Below are positions 33,061 through 40,539 of a DNA stretch of 64,000 bases, one piece after another. Position numbers and translations under genes: made by a program. The stretch lies in IMG/VR virus record IMGVR_UViG_3300001847_000332, positions 1 to 64,000 of that record. One strand, written 5' to 3'. Under the pieces are notes generated by a model. It did not search any database and was not told the origin of the DNA. It saw nothing but the letters and a program-made list of their open reading frames with translations. The first letter of the stretch is position 1. Each line of letters opens with the position of its first letter. This DNA is from a virus.

Positions 33061-33090
33061 GCTGGTAACTCGGCCCCAGCCGAGCCCAGC
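33061..33090 (+). promoter_or_regulatory. 5'-UTR stem-loop
   Basis: GCTGG pairs with CCAGC and CTCGGC pairs with GCCGAG around a CCCA loop, 11 bp with a small internal loop. It begins about where the consensus promoter would initiate, so it would cap the mRNA 5' end. A T-rich stretch and a palindrome follow before the first start codon. Confidence 0.65.
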
Positions 33091-33109
33091 TAGTTGCCTG
33101 CTTACTTTT

Positions 33110-33121
33110 TCTAACGTTAGA
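33110..33121. promoter_or_regulatory. TCTAACGTTAGA palindrome, site 5
   Basis: Perfect copy in the 5' leader, 11 bases before the next ATG. Palindrome, ribosome site and start codon form a 26-base stretch repeated exactly at 35928-35953. Confidence 0.75.
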
Positions 33122-33132
33122 CGGAGACGACG

Positions 33133-33348
33133 ATGCACACACTATCTACACGTAACCCCATATGCACTGAGTGCGGTATCAACAAGCTACAGCATGCCCG
33201 TGCGGCGCTCGGGTACACCGTATGCCTCAGCTGCGGCGAGCAGATTGCCCAACAACGCAAGCACATAACCGCGCCAATCAATAAGTCCAGCTACATGCTA
33301 ATCACCGATCTAACCCTGCTCAAACAACTCAACCCTAAGCGAGCCTAA
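33133..33348 (+). CDS. Small zinc-finger protein
   Basis: A 71-residue protein with C11-x2-C14 (PICTECGINK) and C32-x2-C35 (VCLSCGEQIAQQRK), a four-cysteine zinc ribbon of the DksA/TraR-like or small phage type. GGAGACGACG precedes the ATG. It could bind RNA polymerase or nucleic acid; this is inferred only from the zinc knuckles. Confidence 0.75.
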   Translation: MHTLSTRNPICTECGINKLQHARAALGYTVCLSCGEQIAQQRKHITAPINKSSYMLITDLTLLKQLNPKRA

Positions 33349-33363
33349 GCCACACCCCAGATT

Positions 33364-33375
33364 TCTAACGTTAGA
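33364..33375. promoter_or_regulatory. TCTAACGTTAGA palindrome, site 6
   Basis: Perfect copy in the intergenic gap, 20 bases before the next ATG. Confidence 0.75.
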
Positions 33376-33395
33376 GTTTACTCACGGAGCCAACC

Positions 33396-34133
33396 ATGAC
33401 CACACTACACACCCTACTGACCCAGCACCTGCACAGACATGCTTACCGCAGAGGCATATTCAAGGGCGCTGCGCCTCTCAACCAGCGCTGGGCAAGGCAC
33501 AAGCGTGTGCATCACAATCCCATCACCGACACGATGGACGTCATTATCTACAACACGGACGTCGTATCTGCCCACAGGGACGGCAGCATCACCCTACGCA
33601 CTAACGGATGGAACTCGCAGACAACCAAGGACGGTATCAATCGGGTGCTATACACCCTGCGCAGCCGTCTATACATCTATTCCCTAAGGCATAGGGGTGT
33701 ATCCCAATGGGTGTTATCCACTGAACATGGTACTTATGCATTCTACGACGGGATGGTGTTGTCCCCAGAACTCAAGCCCTGCCATCCCAAGCCATTTAAG
33801 TACCGTGCCATCAACGCTTTTAAATCCACAGCCTTCACCAAGGACCCCACTACCAAGGAGTTTTTTCAAACCCTGCCGCTGCTCCACGCTGCGCTGCCGG
33901 ACACTAGGCAGGCACACCTTAACTGGTATGCCTACGAACAACGCGGCTCCGCCCTGCGCAAGCTTATAGCAGACCCCGCTCAGTGGGCGGACTTGGTCGA
34001 GGCGCAGGCGTACTACGCCCAGTGGCCGGGGGCCCCTAAACACCCGGACCACAAGGACGTTGCACGACTACTCAAGCAATACGCCAAGGAGGACCTGTAC
34101 GAGGTACACGACACGCCATACACCCTGCTGTAA
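33396..34133 (+). CDS. Conserved early phage protein, unknown
   Basis: A 245-residue protein. The N-terminal half has MDVIIYNTDVVSAHRDGSIT, LRTNGWNSQTTKDGINRVLY and YDGMVLSPELK, a beta-rich module found in many phage early regions without known function. The C-terminal half is helical (HLNWYAYEQRGSALRKLIAD, EAQAYYAQWP). It precedes the MoxR-like gene cluster and may be part of it. Confidence 0.78.
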   Translation: MTTLHTLLTQHLHRHAYRRGIFKGAAPLNQRWARHKRVHHNPITDTMDVIIYNTDVVSAHRDGSITLRTNGWNSQTTKDGINRVLYTLRSRLYIYSLRHRGVSQWVLSTEHGTYAFYDGMVLSPELKPCHPKPFKYRAINAFKSTAFTKDPTTKEFFQTLPLLHAALPDTRQAHLNWYAYEQRGSALRKLIADPAQWADLVEAQAYYAQWPGAPKHPDHKDVARLLKQYAKEDLYEVHDTPYTLL

Positions 34134-34149
34134 CCCACCGCCTAACCTT

Positions 34150-34161
34150 TCTAACGTTAGC
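34150..34161. promoter_or_regulatory. Palindrome variant TCTAACGTTAGC, site 7
   Basis: One terminal mismatch; intergenic, 26 bases before the next ATG. Confidence 0.65.
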
Positions 34162-34187
34162 ACCCTGTATAGGGTGGAGGAACGACC

Positions 34188-34478
34188 ATGCCAACCAAGA
34201 AATTAAAAGTTGAAGATATATTGCCGCCTCTGCTCGACACGTTGGCGGCGCAGGCTGCCTGCCGTCCGCCCACGGGGTTCCGGCCATCGTCACACTGGTC
34301 ACAAGCCGGCCCACTTATCGAGGAGGCGCGCATCACGCTCAGATACTGGAGCAACCAGTCGTTTGTCACGGCGTATGTGGAGGAGGGCGAGTGGTATCAA
34401 GGCCCGACACCACTGATAGCCGCCATGCGTGCGTATGTAGCCCTGCGCATGGGCGACAAGATCACCCCATCAACCTAA
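34188..34478 (+). CDS. DUF2591-like small phage protein A
   Basis: A 96-residue protein with SSHWSQAGPLIEEARITLRY, YQGPTPLIAAMRAYVALRMG. The DWSQxGPIIE...TPLxAAMRxYVA pattern is that of DUF2591-type phage proteins. A longer paralogue lies just after the MoxR-like gene. Function unknown. Confidence 0.82.
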   Translation: MPTKKLKVEDILPPLLDTLAAQAACRPPTGFRPSSHWSQAGPLIEEARITLRYWSNQSFVTAYVEEGEWYQGPTPLIAAMRAYVALRMGDKITPST

Positions 34479-34502
34479 CCTAACCTAACCCGGAGACTTA
34501 CC

Positions 34503-35555
34503 ATGCGTACTACTATCAACCTTGCCCAAGCTGAGGCGCTCATCCGCACCTGCGGCCACACTAATACCGTCCTGCTCCGAGGCCAGCCCGGCGTAGGCAA
34601 GAGCAGCCTGCTGCACACACTCACCCACCACCTGCCCGACTACTACCCGTGCTACGTGGACTGCGCTAACCTAGACCTTGGCGATCTGGGTATGCCGCTC
34701 GTAAACCGCGAGACCGAGACCACGTCCTACGCACCGAACGTGCGGTTCGGTATACACCAGCCCCGCCCGGTGCTTCTAATGTTAGACGAGCTGGGAAAGG
34801 CGCCACGGCCTGTGCTCAACATGCTGCTGCCCGTCATCCTCGAACGGCGCCTTGGCGACAAGCAACTGCCCACTGGCTCGATCATATTTGCCACGACTAA
34901 CCTCGACAGCGACGGGGTGGGGGACAACATACCGGCCCATGCGTATAACCGCATGACGGTCGTCAACCTTGCTAACCCCACGTCCTCGGAGTGGCTAGCG
35001 TGGGCCATGGCTAACAACGTCGCAGCAGAGGTCTGCACATTCGCTGAGCAGTACTCACAAGTGTTCGAGTGCTATGCCGACAACCCCGAGACCAAGAATC
35101 CGTACATATTCAACCCACTCACCGGTAACACCCGTGCGTTCGTCAGCCCTCGCAGCCTAGCCCACGCCTCCCACATCGTCCGGCATCGCCAGACGCTAGG
35201 TGAGGCGACACTACCTGCGCTCATCGGCACGGTAGGCGAGTCCGCTGCCCGGGATATGGACGCCCTGCTGCGTATCTCTGACAAGCTGCCGTCACTCCAG
35301 ACCATCGTCGAGCATCCCACCACTGCCCCCCTACCCAAGGACGCCGCAGGCTATTTCATCCTTGCGTTCCAGCTGGCTGCGGACTCCAGCCCCTCAACCA
35401 TGGACGCCATGATGACCTACGTCAACAGGTGGGACGCGTTCGAGGCGGCGACTGTGTTAATCACTACGCTAGCAGGCGACCGCAACAAAGCGCCGATGGC
35501 CTGTGCCAACGCACAGTTCAGAAAGAAAGCGGCTGAGCTGGGTAAGTATTTCTAA
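34503..35555 (+). CDS. MoxR-type AAA+ ATPase
   Basis: A 350-residue ATPase. Walker A GQPGVGKS lies at residues 27-34, Walker B LLMLDE at 91-96, and sensor 1 FATTN at 129-133. The GDLGMPLVNRE and FVSPRSLAHASHIVRH elements fit the MoxR/CoxD branch, which usually works with a VWA-domain protein as a remodelling chaperone. Here the VWA partner is encoded about 1.4 kb downstream. The palindrome variant lies in the Walker B codons, turning L-T-L-D into L-M-L-D. Confidence 0.9.
   Translation: MRTTINLAQAEALIRTCGHTNTVLLRGQPGVGKSSLLHTLTHHLPDYYPCYVDCANLDLGDLGMPLVNRETETTSYAPNVRFGIHQPRPVLLMLDELGKAPRPVLNMLLPVILERRLGDKQLPTGSIIFATTNLDSDGVGDNIPAHAYNRMTVVNLANPTSSEWLAWAMANNVAAEVCTFAEQYSQVFECYADNPETKNPYIFNPLTGNTRAFVSPRSLAHASHIVRHRQTLGEATLPALIGTVGESAARDMDALLRISDKLPSLQTIVEHPTTAPLPKDAAGYFILAFQLAADSSPSTMDAMMTYVNRWDAFEAATVLITTLAGDRNKAPMACANAQFRKKAAELGKYF
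34775..34786. promoter_or_regulatory. Palindrome variant TCTAATGTTAGA, site 8 (intragenic)
   Basis: One mismatch; within the Walker B codons of the MoxR-like gene. It may be chance or a retained site. Confidence 0.5.
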
Positions 35556-35565
35556 GGAGACGACG

Positions 35566-35970
35566 ATGCAGATTAAAACAAGTGAGCTGCGTGACGCTGC
35601 GCTCGACTGGGCTGTGGGGTTTGCACAATGTATGGAGGCGACAGGTGGCAAGCCCATACAGGCTCGAGACCTCATGGCCGCTGCCGTGCGTAACGGTATA
35701 GCGAGCTACTCGACCGACTGGTCACAAGCCGGGCCGATCATCGAGCGGGAGAGTATAGACATTCAGAAAGGCAACCCGCTGTACTTCCCGAAAGGTAATG
35801 AGCACGGCGACTACTACGAACCACTGTGGATCGCCGGAGGTAAGCATGGCAGGACGCCGCTTGAAGCTGCTATGCGCTGCTATGTAGCGAGAAAGCTGGG
35901 CAACGAAGTAGATGTACCCGACGAACTTCTAACGTTAGACGGAGACGACGATGAAAAAGCAAACGGTTGA
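35566..35970 (+). CDS. DUF2591-like small phage protein B
   Basis: A 134-residue protein. TSELRDAALDWAVGFAQCME, STDWSQAGPIIERESIDIQK and GKHGRTPLEAAMRCYVARKL show the DUF2591-type pattern in full. It ends acidic (DGDDDEKANG). AAGGAGACGACG precedes the ATG. Its 3' end contains a palindrome and overlaps the next gene by 20 bases. Function unknown; paralogue of the protein before the MoxR gene. Confidence 0.85.
   Translation: MQIKTSELRDAALDWAVGFAQCMEATGGKPIQARDLMAAAVRNGIASYSTDWSQAGPIIERESIDIQKGNPLYFPKGNEHGDYYEPLWIAGGKHGRTPLEAAMRCYVARKLGNEVDVPDELLTLDGDDDEKANG
35928..35939. promoter_or_regulatory. TCTAACGTTAGA palindrome, site 9
   Basis: Perfect copy in the tail of one gene and 11 bases before the next ATG; part of the 26-base exact repeat shared with 33110-33135. 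Confidence 0.75.
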
Positions 35971-36145
35971 AGCACTGATACAAGACCTCAAGGCACTCAT
36001 TCAGGTGCAGGAGGAGAAGGAGGAGCTGCTCATTCAGGTCATAAAGATGTGCCGGGATGAGATCAACAAACCCTCAGCCAATAAGACACAGCTGCTCGCA
36101 TCACTCGACAAGTTTATCTCAACGCACTACCCCACCACTCACTAA
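35951..36145 (+). CDS. Small coiled-coil protein
   Basis: A 64-residue helical protein, VEALIQDLKALIQVQEEKEE then LLIQVIKMCRDEI, with heptad-like spacing. GGAGACGACG precedes the ATG. Unknown function; possibly a regulator of the MoxR/VWA pair by position. Confidence 0.72.
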   Translation: MKKQTVEALIQDLKALIQVQEEKEELLIQVIKMCRDEINKPSANKTQLLASLDKFISTHYPTTH

Positions 36146-36154
36146 GGAGACATC

Positions 36155-36508
36155 GTGGACATTAAAGAGTTAGCTATATCCCGTGCTATAGCCATGCTCA
36201 ACGCAGCGGATGCCAAGTACAAGATCGTGATGCCTGACGGGCGGGAGTTCGGAGAGCTTGAGGTTAAGCCACCCCGCATCCGCAAACGTAGCTACAGATA
36301 CCCGCCCGGCGAGATGAGTGCCTACTGGCGGCCACTGGTGAAGGACTTCGAGGTGGGTACGGTGTTGTCTATTCCGTTCGGCAAGTTCGACGGGGTACAC
36401 CTGCGCGGCACCATGTCAGGGTACTTCACAACTACCTACGGTAAGGGTGCGGTAATGACGTCAATCAACCATGAAACCAAAACTATTGAATGTTTAAGGG
36501 TGAGCTGA
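36155..36508 (+). CDS. Small early phage protein, unknown
   Basis: A 117-residue protein from GTG behind AAGGAGACATC. It has AKYKIVMPDGREFGELEV, a basic stretch (RIRKRSYRYPPGE) and VGTVLSIPFGKFDGVHLRGT with TIECLRVS at the end. A similar GVxLRGxxSgyxxxxyGkG...I.vLRv pattern recurs in phage early genes. Function unknown. Confidence 0.78.
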   Translation: MDIKELAISRAIAMLNAADAKYKIVMPDGREFGELEVKPPRIRKRSYRYPPGEMSAYWRPLVKDFEVGTVLSIPFGKFDGVHLRGTMSGYFTTTYGKGAVMTSINHETKTIECLRVS

Positions 36509-36509
36509 C

Positions 36510-36908
36510 ATGTGGACATCAAGCGTAGTTAATCGCAGTGAGATAGAGGAGCGTCTTGAGGAGCTCGACGCTGAGCGCGATCAGTTCATGGAGGAGACAG
36601 GGCTAGACGAAGTGGCCGATAGCGAAGCGTGGGACGAAGCCCTCAAGGTGTGGGAAACCCATAACGAGGAGGGGCAGGAGTGGCTCAAGCTATCCGAGGT
36701 CCTCGAAGAGATGGGCAGTGCCGATTTACTTATCGCTGAAGATTATTGGGTGGAGTATGTGCAGGACATGCTGGAGGGGTGTGGAGACATACCCGACAAC
36801 CTGCCGTGGTACGTGGAGATCGACTGGGAAGCAACCGCCAAGAATGTGGCCGGTGACTACAGCACCATCACAATCGACGGCAAGGAATGGCATTACCAGT
36901 ACAACTAA
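36510..36908 (+). CDS. Acidic protein, antirestriction-like C terminus
   Basis: A 132-residue very acidic protein (many Glu/Asp). The C-terminal part, EYVQDMLEGCGDIPDNLPWY, VEIDWEATAKNVAGDYSTIT and IDGKEWHYQ, resembles a phage/plasmid module often labelled antirestriction (ArdA-like DNA-mimic) with EYAxxLAxDxGxI..WPxxxIDWxxAAxxLxxDY. The N terminus is a charged helix (EIEERLEELDAERDQFMEET). DNA mimicry is plausible but unproven. Confidence 0.65.
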   Translation: MWTSSVVNRSEIEERLEELDAERDQFMEETGLDEVADSEAWDEALKVWETHNEEGQEWLKLSEVLEEMGSADLLIAEDYWVEYVQDMLEGCGDIPDNLPWYVEIDWEATAKNVAGDYSTITIDGKEWHYQYN

Positions 36909-36916
36909 GCAACGCT

Positions 36917-36928
36917 TCTAACGTTAGA
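36917..36928. promoter_or_regulatory. TCTAACGTTAGA palindrome, site 10
   Basis: Perfect copy, 14 palindromic bases with flanks, in the gap 27 bases before the VWA/metallopeptidase gene. Confidence 0.75.
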
Positions 36929-36955
36929 AACCACCCTTAACAGGAAGAAACGACG

Positions 36956-38128
36956 ATGAAACCAATAGATCGCTTTAACAAGGCGAGGATCGCCATCATG
37001 CGTCACCCACGCTTCTGCCGGTACAGCGGCATCATGGCGTGCGGCGATACCAAGCTGACCACCGACGTGCCGACAGCCTGCACGGACGGGTGGAACACGT
37101 ACTTTAACCCCGAGTTTTTCGCAGACTTCACGGACAGCCAGCTGCGCATGCTTATCCTGCATGAGCAACAGCACAAGGCATACCGACACAACGTAGTGTG
37201 GCGCAGCCTGTGGAAGAAAGACCCACAGCTCGCCAACATCGCCGCTGACCACTTCGTGAACCTGTCCCTGATAGACATGGACGCAGGCGAGGGGTTTGTC
37301 ACCATGCCTAACGTCGGTGTGCAGCCTGACCCACAATACCGCGGCTGGTCGGTGGGTCGTATCTACCACCACCTCAAGCAAGACCCACCGCCCGAGGGCT
37401 CAGGCGGCATGGACGACCACGACTGGGAGCCCTCCTCCGACCCTGCCAACCCCGACGAAGCAAGCGAGGCCCAACGGGCCCTCGACCAAGCGCGTGCCCA
37501 GCAGATAGACCAAGCCCTGCGCCAAGGCGAGATACTTGCCAAGCGTAGGGCCGCCGCACTTGGGCTAGACAATGAGCTCGGGTTCGGTGAGCTGCTGCAC
37601 CCCATGGTCGACTGGCGCACCGCCCTGCGGGAGTTCGTGACGGAGCATTGTGCAGGCAAGGATGAGTCCTCATGGCGCAGGCCTAACCGACGCTACCTAG
37701 CCGACGACGTGTATATGCCGTCCATGCAGGGAATCACTATGACGCGCTTGGCTGTGGTGATGGACACCAGCGGCTCGTGCTTCGGCACGGACATCGCCAC
37801 GCGGTTCGTTAGCGAACTTGCCGCTATCGCGGAGCAAGTTAAGCCTACCCTCATTGACATATTGTACGTTGACACCGAGGTAGCCATGCACCAGACATTC
37901 GACCATGGCCAGTTCGCTGTAGCGCAGCTTAGACCGCGTGGTGGTGGCGGCACTAATCTACCAGTGGCGTTCGGCTACCTGAGCGACAAGCGCATTGAGC
38001 CCACTGCCATGGTGGTGCTCACGGATGGCGAGACACCGTTCGGCAACCCGCCGGCGTACCCCGTGCTGTGGGCGATGAGTTCTAACGTTAGAGCGCCGTA
38101 TGGCACCACCGTGTATTTGGGAGACTGA
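36956..38128 (+). CDS. Metallopeptidase-VWA protein (DUF2201-like)
   Basis: A 390-residue two-domain protein. The N-terminal domain has LHEQQHKAYRH with H69-E-x-x-H73 and a following AADHFVNLSLI, the zinc peptidase-like pattern of DUF2201-type proteins. A Pro/Gln-rich linker (about 145-195) leads to a VWA-like domain with the MIDAS motif DTSGS at 270-274 and VLTDGE later. Such proteins pair with MoxR ATPases; one is encoded upstream. The target is unknown. A palindrome lies near its 3' end. Confidence 0.88.
   Translation: MKPIDRFNKARIAIMRHPRFCRYSGIMACGDTKLTTDVPTACTDGWNTYFNPEFFADFTDSQLRMLILHEQQHKAYRHNVVWRSLWKKDPQLANIAADHFVNLSLIDMDAGEGFVTMPNVGVQPDPQYRGWSVGRIYHHLKQDPPPEGSGGMDDHDWEPSSDPANPDEASEAQRALDQARAQQIDQALRQGEILAKRRAAALGLDNELGFGELLHPMVDWRTALREFVTEHCAGKDESSWRRPNRRYLADDVYMPSMQGITMTRLAVVMDTSGSCFGTDIATRFVSELAAIAEQVKPTLIDILYVDTEVAMHQTFDHGQFAVAQLRPRGGGGTNLPVAFGYLSDKRIEPTAMVVLTDGETPFGNPPAYPVLWAMSSNVRAPYGTTVYLGD
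38081..38092. promoter_or_regulatory. TCTAACGTTAGA palindrome, site 11 (intragenic)
   Basis: Perfect copy in a different reading frame (S-N-V-R) near the 3' end of the VWA gene, 46 bases before the next ATG. Confidence 0.7.
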
Positions 38129-38138
38129 GGTTCGAAAA

Positions 38139-38744
38139 ATGGGAATGAAATTAACAGCAAGTGAATTAAAGGAACGCTATCCGCGCAAGTTTGAAAAGGA
38201 GCATGAAGATTGGATCAACCAGCTGTGGGATGACTGGTGGGATTATGTGTGGGAGGGTTTCAAGGAGGATATGCAGGCTAAAGGCATGAGTGAGCTGGAG
38301 GGCCCGCAGTTTGACCTGTACCGCCGCTACGCCATGTTCTCTGGCACCCTCAAGCTAAGCACGATCATGGAAGAAACAGGCGCCCATGAAAAATATTACC
38401 CGCTGTACTTGGCCGTTGTGCAGGCTAGGGATTATGTGCGGTGCCATCCAAAAAGCAGGTCCGATACCCTCGGTGTAGCTGTATCCAGCTACTCTTTCAG
38501 TAGCAATCCCGAAGGCGTGTTCTCTGACATGGATGACGACGACTGGCAGGACTTAGTGGGCGACCTATGGAAGCAGTGCGATCCTGAATCCCTTGCACTC
38601 GAGTATTGCAATGACTTGTGCCACGACCTGCTCAAACGCCTTGATGATGCTTACGGGTGGGAAACATCCGAAGAAAACTTTATAGAAATGTGCGAAACCA
38701 ACGAAGTGACCTTTGAGGTGAACGACGATGAAATTCAAGATTGA
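38139..38744 (+). CDS. Acidic early protein, unknown
   Basis: A 201-residue acidic, Trp/Tyr-rich protein, LTASELKERYPRKFEKEHED, WINQLWDDWWDYVWEGFKED and DMDDDDWQDLVGDLWKQCDP. GAGG lies eight bases before the ATG. It follows the VWA gene by ten bases. Strong negative charge hints at DNA mimicry or protein inhibition, but no family is recognised. Confidence 0.75.
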   Translation: MGMKLTASELKERYPRKFEKEHEDWINQLWDDWWDYVWEGFKEDMQAKGMSELEGPQFDLYRRYAMFSGTLKLSTIMEETGAHEKYYPLYLAVVQARDYVRCHPKSRSDTLGVAVSSYSFSSNPEGVFSDMDDDDWQDLVGDLWKQCDPESLALEYCNDLCHDLLKRLDDAYGWETSEENFIEMCETNEVTFEVNDDEIQD

Positions 38745-38994
38745 TATTGCAGGTACATCAGTTTTCCTGTCTCCCGAACAGCTGGGCCAGCTGGTCATAA
38801 TGCTGGGCGATGCCACCCGCATTGAGGAGAAGTACGTAGGCACAGGCAAGGGACCCAACGGCGCGTCGTACATAAAGCTCATCCGTTCGTACCAACCGTC
38901 CGAGCACTTCCGACCGTACTGCGTAACCGACGACGAGTATGCGGCGATGGAGCTCGTCACCAAGCTGGAGGATGAGAAAAATGGAACAAGTTGA
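38728..38994 (+). CDS. Small early protein, unknown
   Basis: An 88-residue protein, FKIDIAGTSVFLSPEQLGQL, VIMLGDATRIEEKYVGTGKG and DEYAAMELVTKLEDEKN. It overlaps the previous gene by 17 bases and the next by 14. The compact alpha/beta pattern has no recognised family. Confidence 0.7.
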   Translation: MKFKIDIAGTSVFLSPEQLGQLVIMLGDATRIEEKYVGTGKGPNGASYIKLIRSYQPSEHFRPYCVTDDEYAAMELVTKLEDEKNGTS

Positions 38995-39244
38995 GTGCAG
39001 GTATTCTGAGTCCGATGGGTATTACTACCTCGCCATATACGACCATCGGGTGATCGGACGGTTTGCGGTAGTCGACCAAGAGGGACCCATCGACAAGCGT
39101 CCTGAGTGGCTCACGAACATTGTTAATATCGCTGCTGTTGGTGACCACTTTCTGTCTGTGACAGACCCTCCGCCTACTCGGGTGTTGTGGTTCTGGATGG
39201 ACAAGAACTACAACTTGCTCGAGATCGGATCGCATAATTTATGA
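38981..39244 (+). CDS. Small early protein, unknown
   Basis: An 87-residue beta-rich protein, MEQVECRYSESDGYYYLAIY, RVIGRFAVVDQEGPIDKRPE and TRVLWFWMDKNYNLLEIG. The start is the first ATG near the end of the previous gene. Its TGA overlaps the next ATG. No family recognised. Confidence 0.68.
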   Translation: MEQVECRYSESDGYYYLAIYDHRVIGRFAVVDQEGPIDKRPEWLTNIVNIAAVGDHFLSVTDPPPTRVLWFWMDKNYNLLEIGSHNL

Positions 39245-39432
39245 CGAAGTTTTGCAGCAACTGCATGAAAGTCCGCCCCTCTGAGGGCGGAGTGTGGCTA
39301 CGCACAGCCACAGCTAAGCGTTGGAGATGTGCCGCATGTACCGCACGGGTTAAAGCTCGCAGCGGACCTAATCAACCTGAAAGGACTCAAGATGAATCTG
39401 GAGCTGGTGAAGGAAGCATTGAAGGTGGCTGA
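39241..39432 (+). CDS. Small zinc-ribbon protein
   Basis: A 63-residue protein with C5-x2-C8 (KFCSNCMKVRPSEGG) and C30-x2-C33 (RWRCAACTARVKARSG), a zinc ribbon seen in many small phage proteins. ATGA junction with the previous gene. It overlaps the next gene in another frame for about 40 bases, so the exact C terminus could be debated. Confidence 0.7.
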   Translation: MTKFCSNCMKVRPSEGGVWLRTATAKRWRCAACTARVKARSGPNQPERTQDESGAGEGSIEGG

Positions 39433-39571
39433 CAGCATTCTGGGCGCAGCCGTGCATTCCGGCACGCATTTTCAAACAGCGGCGGGCAAGGATGACGCTG
39501 TGCAAGCTCGCAACTTGGTCAAAGCCGCATTACAGGAACTTACACATGAACCGCATTCCGTCCGTGCCTAA
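39392..39571 (+). CDS. Small helical protein
   Basis: A 59-residue protein, MNLELVKEALKVADSILGAA, VQARNLVKAALQELTHEPHS. AAGGA lies seven bases before the ATG. It overlaps its neighbours at both ends, as is usual in this cluster. Unknown function. Confidence 0.65.
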   Translation: MNLELVKEALKVADSILGAAVHSGTHFQTAAGKDDAVQARNLVKAALQELTHEPHSVRA

Positions 39572-39842
39572 TCTACAACAAGTTGTTCGACCTCAGCCTC
39601 ACGCTACATACAACGAATTGCGGCAAAAAAACGATCAGCTTGAAGCTGAAGTAGGCAGGCTTAAAGAACTGGTGGATTATCAGCACGCCATCATTGTTGG
39701 CCAGCAGCCTCTTATGTCTCACCTCCAGTGGGAGGCGTCTAAGTGGAATCATTACAAACGTATTCTCGAGGCCAAGGAAGGGAAAGCCGCGGTGTCTGAG
39801 GCAGAGAGTCAGGTTCAGCAGCGAATGTCAGGACTAATTTGA
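39546..39842 (+). CDS. Coiled-coil early protein
   Basis: A 98-residue protein with a central coiled coil (YNELRQKNDQLEAEVGRLKE) and a second helix (WEASKWNHYKRILEAKEGKA). The start ATG lies in the end of the previous gene. No family recognised. Confidence 0.68.
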   Translation: MNRIPSVPNLQQVVRPQPHATYNELRQKNDQLEAEVGRLKELVDYQHAIIVGQQPLMSHLQWEASKWNHYKRILEAKEGKAAVSEAESQVQQRMSGLI

Positions 39843-39851
39843 GGGCAAAAA

Positions 39852-39992
39852 ATGATGACTGAGGAAGAATTTACGACTGTTATGGAACAAGGGTATGAGG
39901 ATGGATACCGAGGTGGGTTAATTATCGGATTCATCCTTGGAGCGCTCAGCGCGCTGGCCGCGGGCCTGCTTTATATGGTGGTGATGAGATGA
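39852..39992 (+). CDS. 46-residue membrane protein
   Basis: A short frame, MMTEEEFTTVMEQGYEDGYR then GGLIIGFILGALSALAAGLL, with one clear membrane helix and a short tail. Its TGA overlaps the next ATG as ATGA, in keeping with the chain of coupled genes. It is below usual length cut-offs. Role unknown. Confidence 0.68.
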   Translation: MMTEEEFTTVMEQGYEDGYRGGLIIGFILGALSALAAGLLYMVVMR

Positions 39993-40126
39993 CCGAGGAA
40001 CAAAAGAAGGCATGGAATGACGCTATTGATGCAGTATTGGAGCTGTTGAGGATTCATCCCCCAAGCCGCATAGGGGAGGCAGCATTTATGCGGCGTTTAA
40101 TTAACCTCAAGGAGACGTTAAAGTGA
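39989..40126 (+). CDS. 45-residue helical protein
   Basis: Short frame: MTEEQKKAWNDAIDAVLELL, RIHPPSRIGEAAFMRRLINL. It starts in an ATGA junction and ends in a GTGA junction. Both overlaps support translation. Function unknown. Confidence 0.62.
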   Translation: MTEEQKKAWNDAIDAVLELLRIHPPSRIGEAAFMRRLINLKETLK

Positions 40127-40530
40127 AGTCAGTATCAAGCATGTCGGACGCACGTACATTTGTTAGTGATACAACGGTGGTAAGCCCGTTTCGCCCCCCG
40201 GCACAACCGCAACTGAAACCGAAAGACCCAGTACGGTGGGCGAATTCGGACAACCCACTGCGTCCGGCGCCGATGCCTAAAGTAGTGACTCAAAAAGTAA
40301 ATGCTCAGCCAGTTAGAACATTGCCTACAGTACAGGAACCCCCGGTGCAGGAAAGCAAAACACGCCCTCGCCTTAGAGCAGCCTTGATGTTAGCGGGTGC
40401 ATTTTTGGTTATTCCCGGGCTAATCGGCGGCATGATTTCAATGGTAGCGTTAGGGCCACTTGGATTGGCCGTGGCAGCAGGGGCACTGTTTGTCGGGAGT
40501 GCGCTCCTGAAGGCTGCGGTAAACATGTAA
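40123..40530 (+). CDS. Membrane protein with Pro-rich N terminus
   Basis: A 135-residue protein starting with GTG in an overlap behind GGAGACG. The N-terminal 80 residues are Pro/Gln-rich and disordered; two membrane helices follow (ALMLAGAFLVIPGLIGGMIS, LGPLGLAVAAGALFVGSALL). The next gene also encodes a two-helix membrane protein with a long N-terminal domain, so the two may form a complex. Confidence 0.7.
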   Translation: MKSVSSMSDARTFVSDTTVVSPFRPPAQPQLKPKDPVRWANSDNPLRPAPMPKVVTQKVNAQPVRTLPTVQEPPVQESKTRPRLRAALMLAGAFLVIPGLIGGMISMVALGPLGLAVAAGALFVGSALLKAAVNM

Positions 40531-40539
40531 GGAAAAGAC

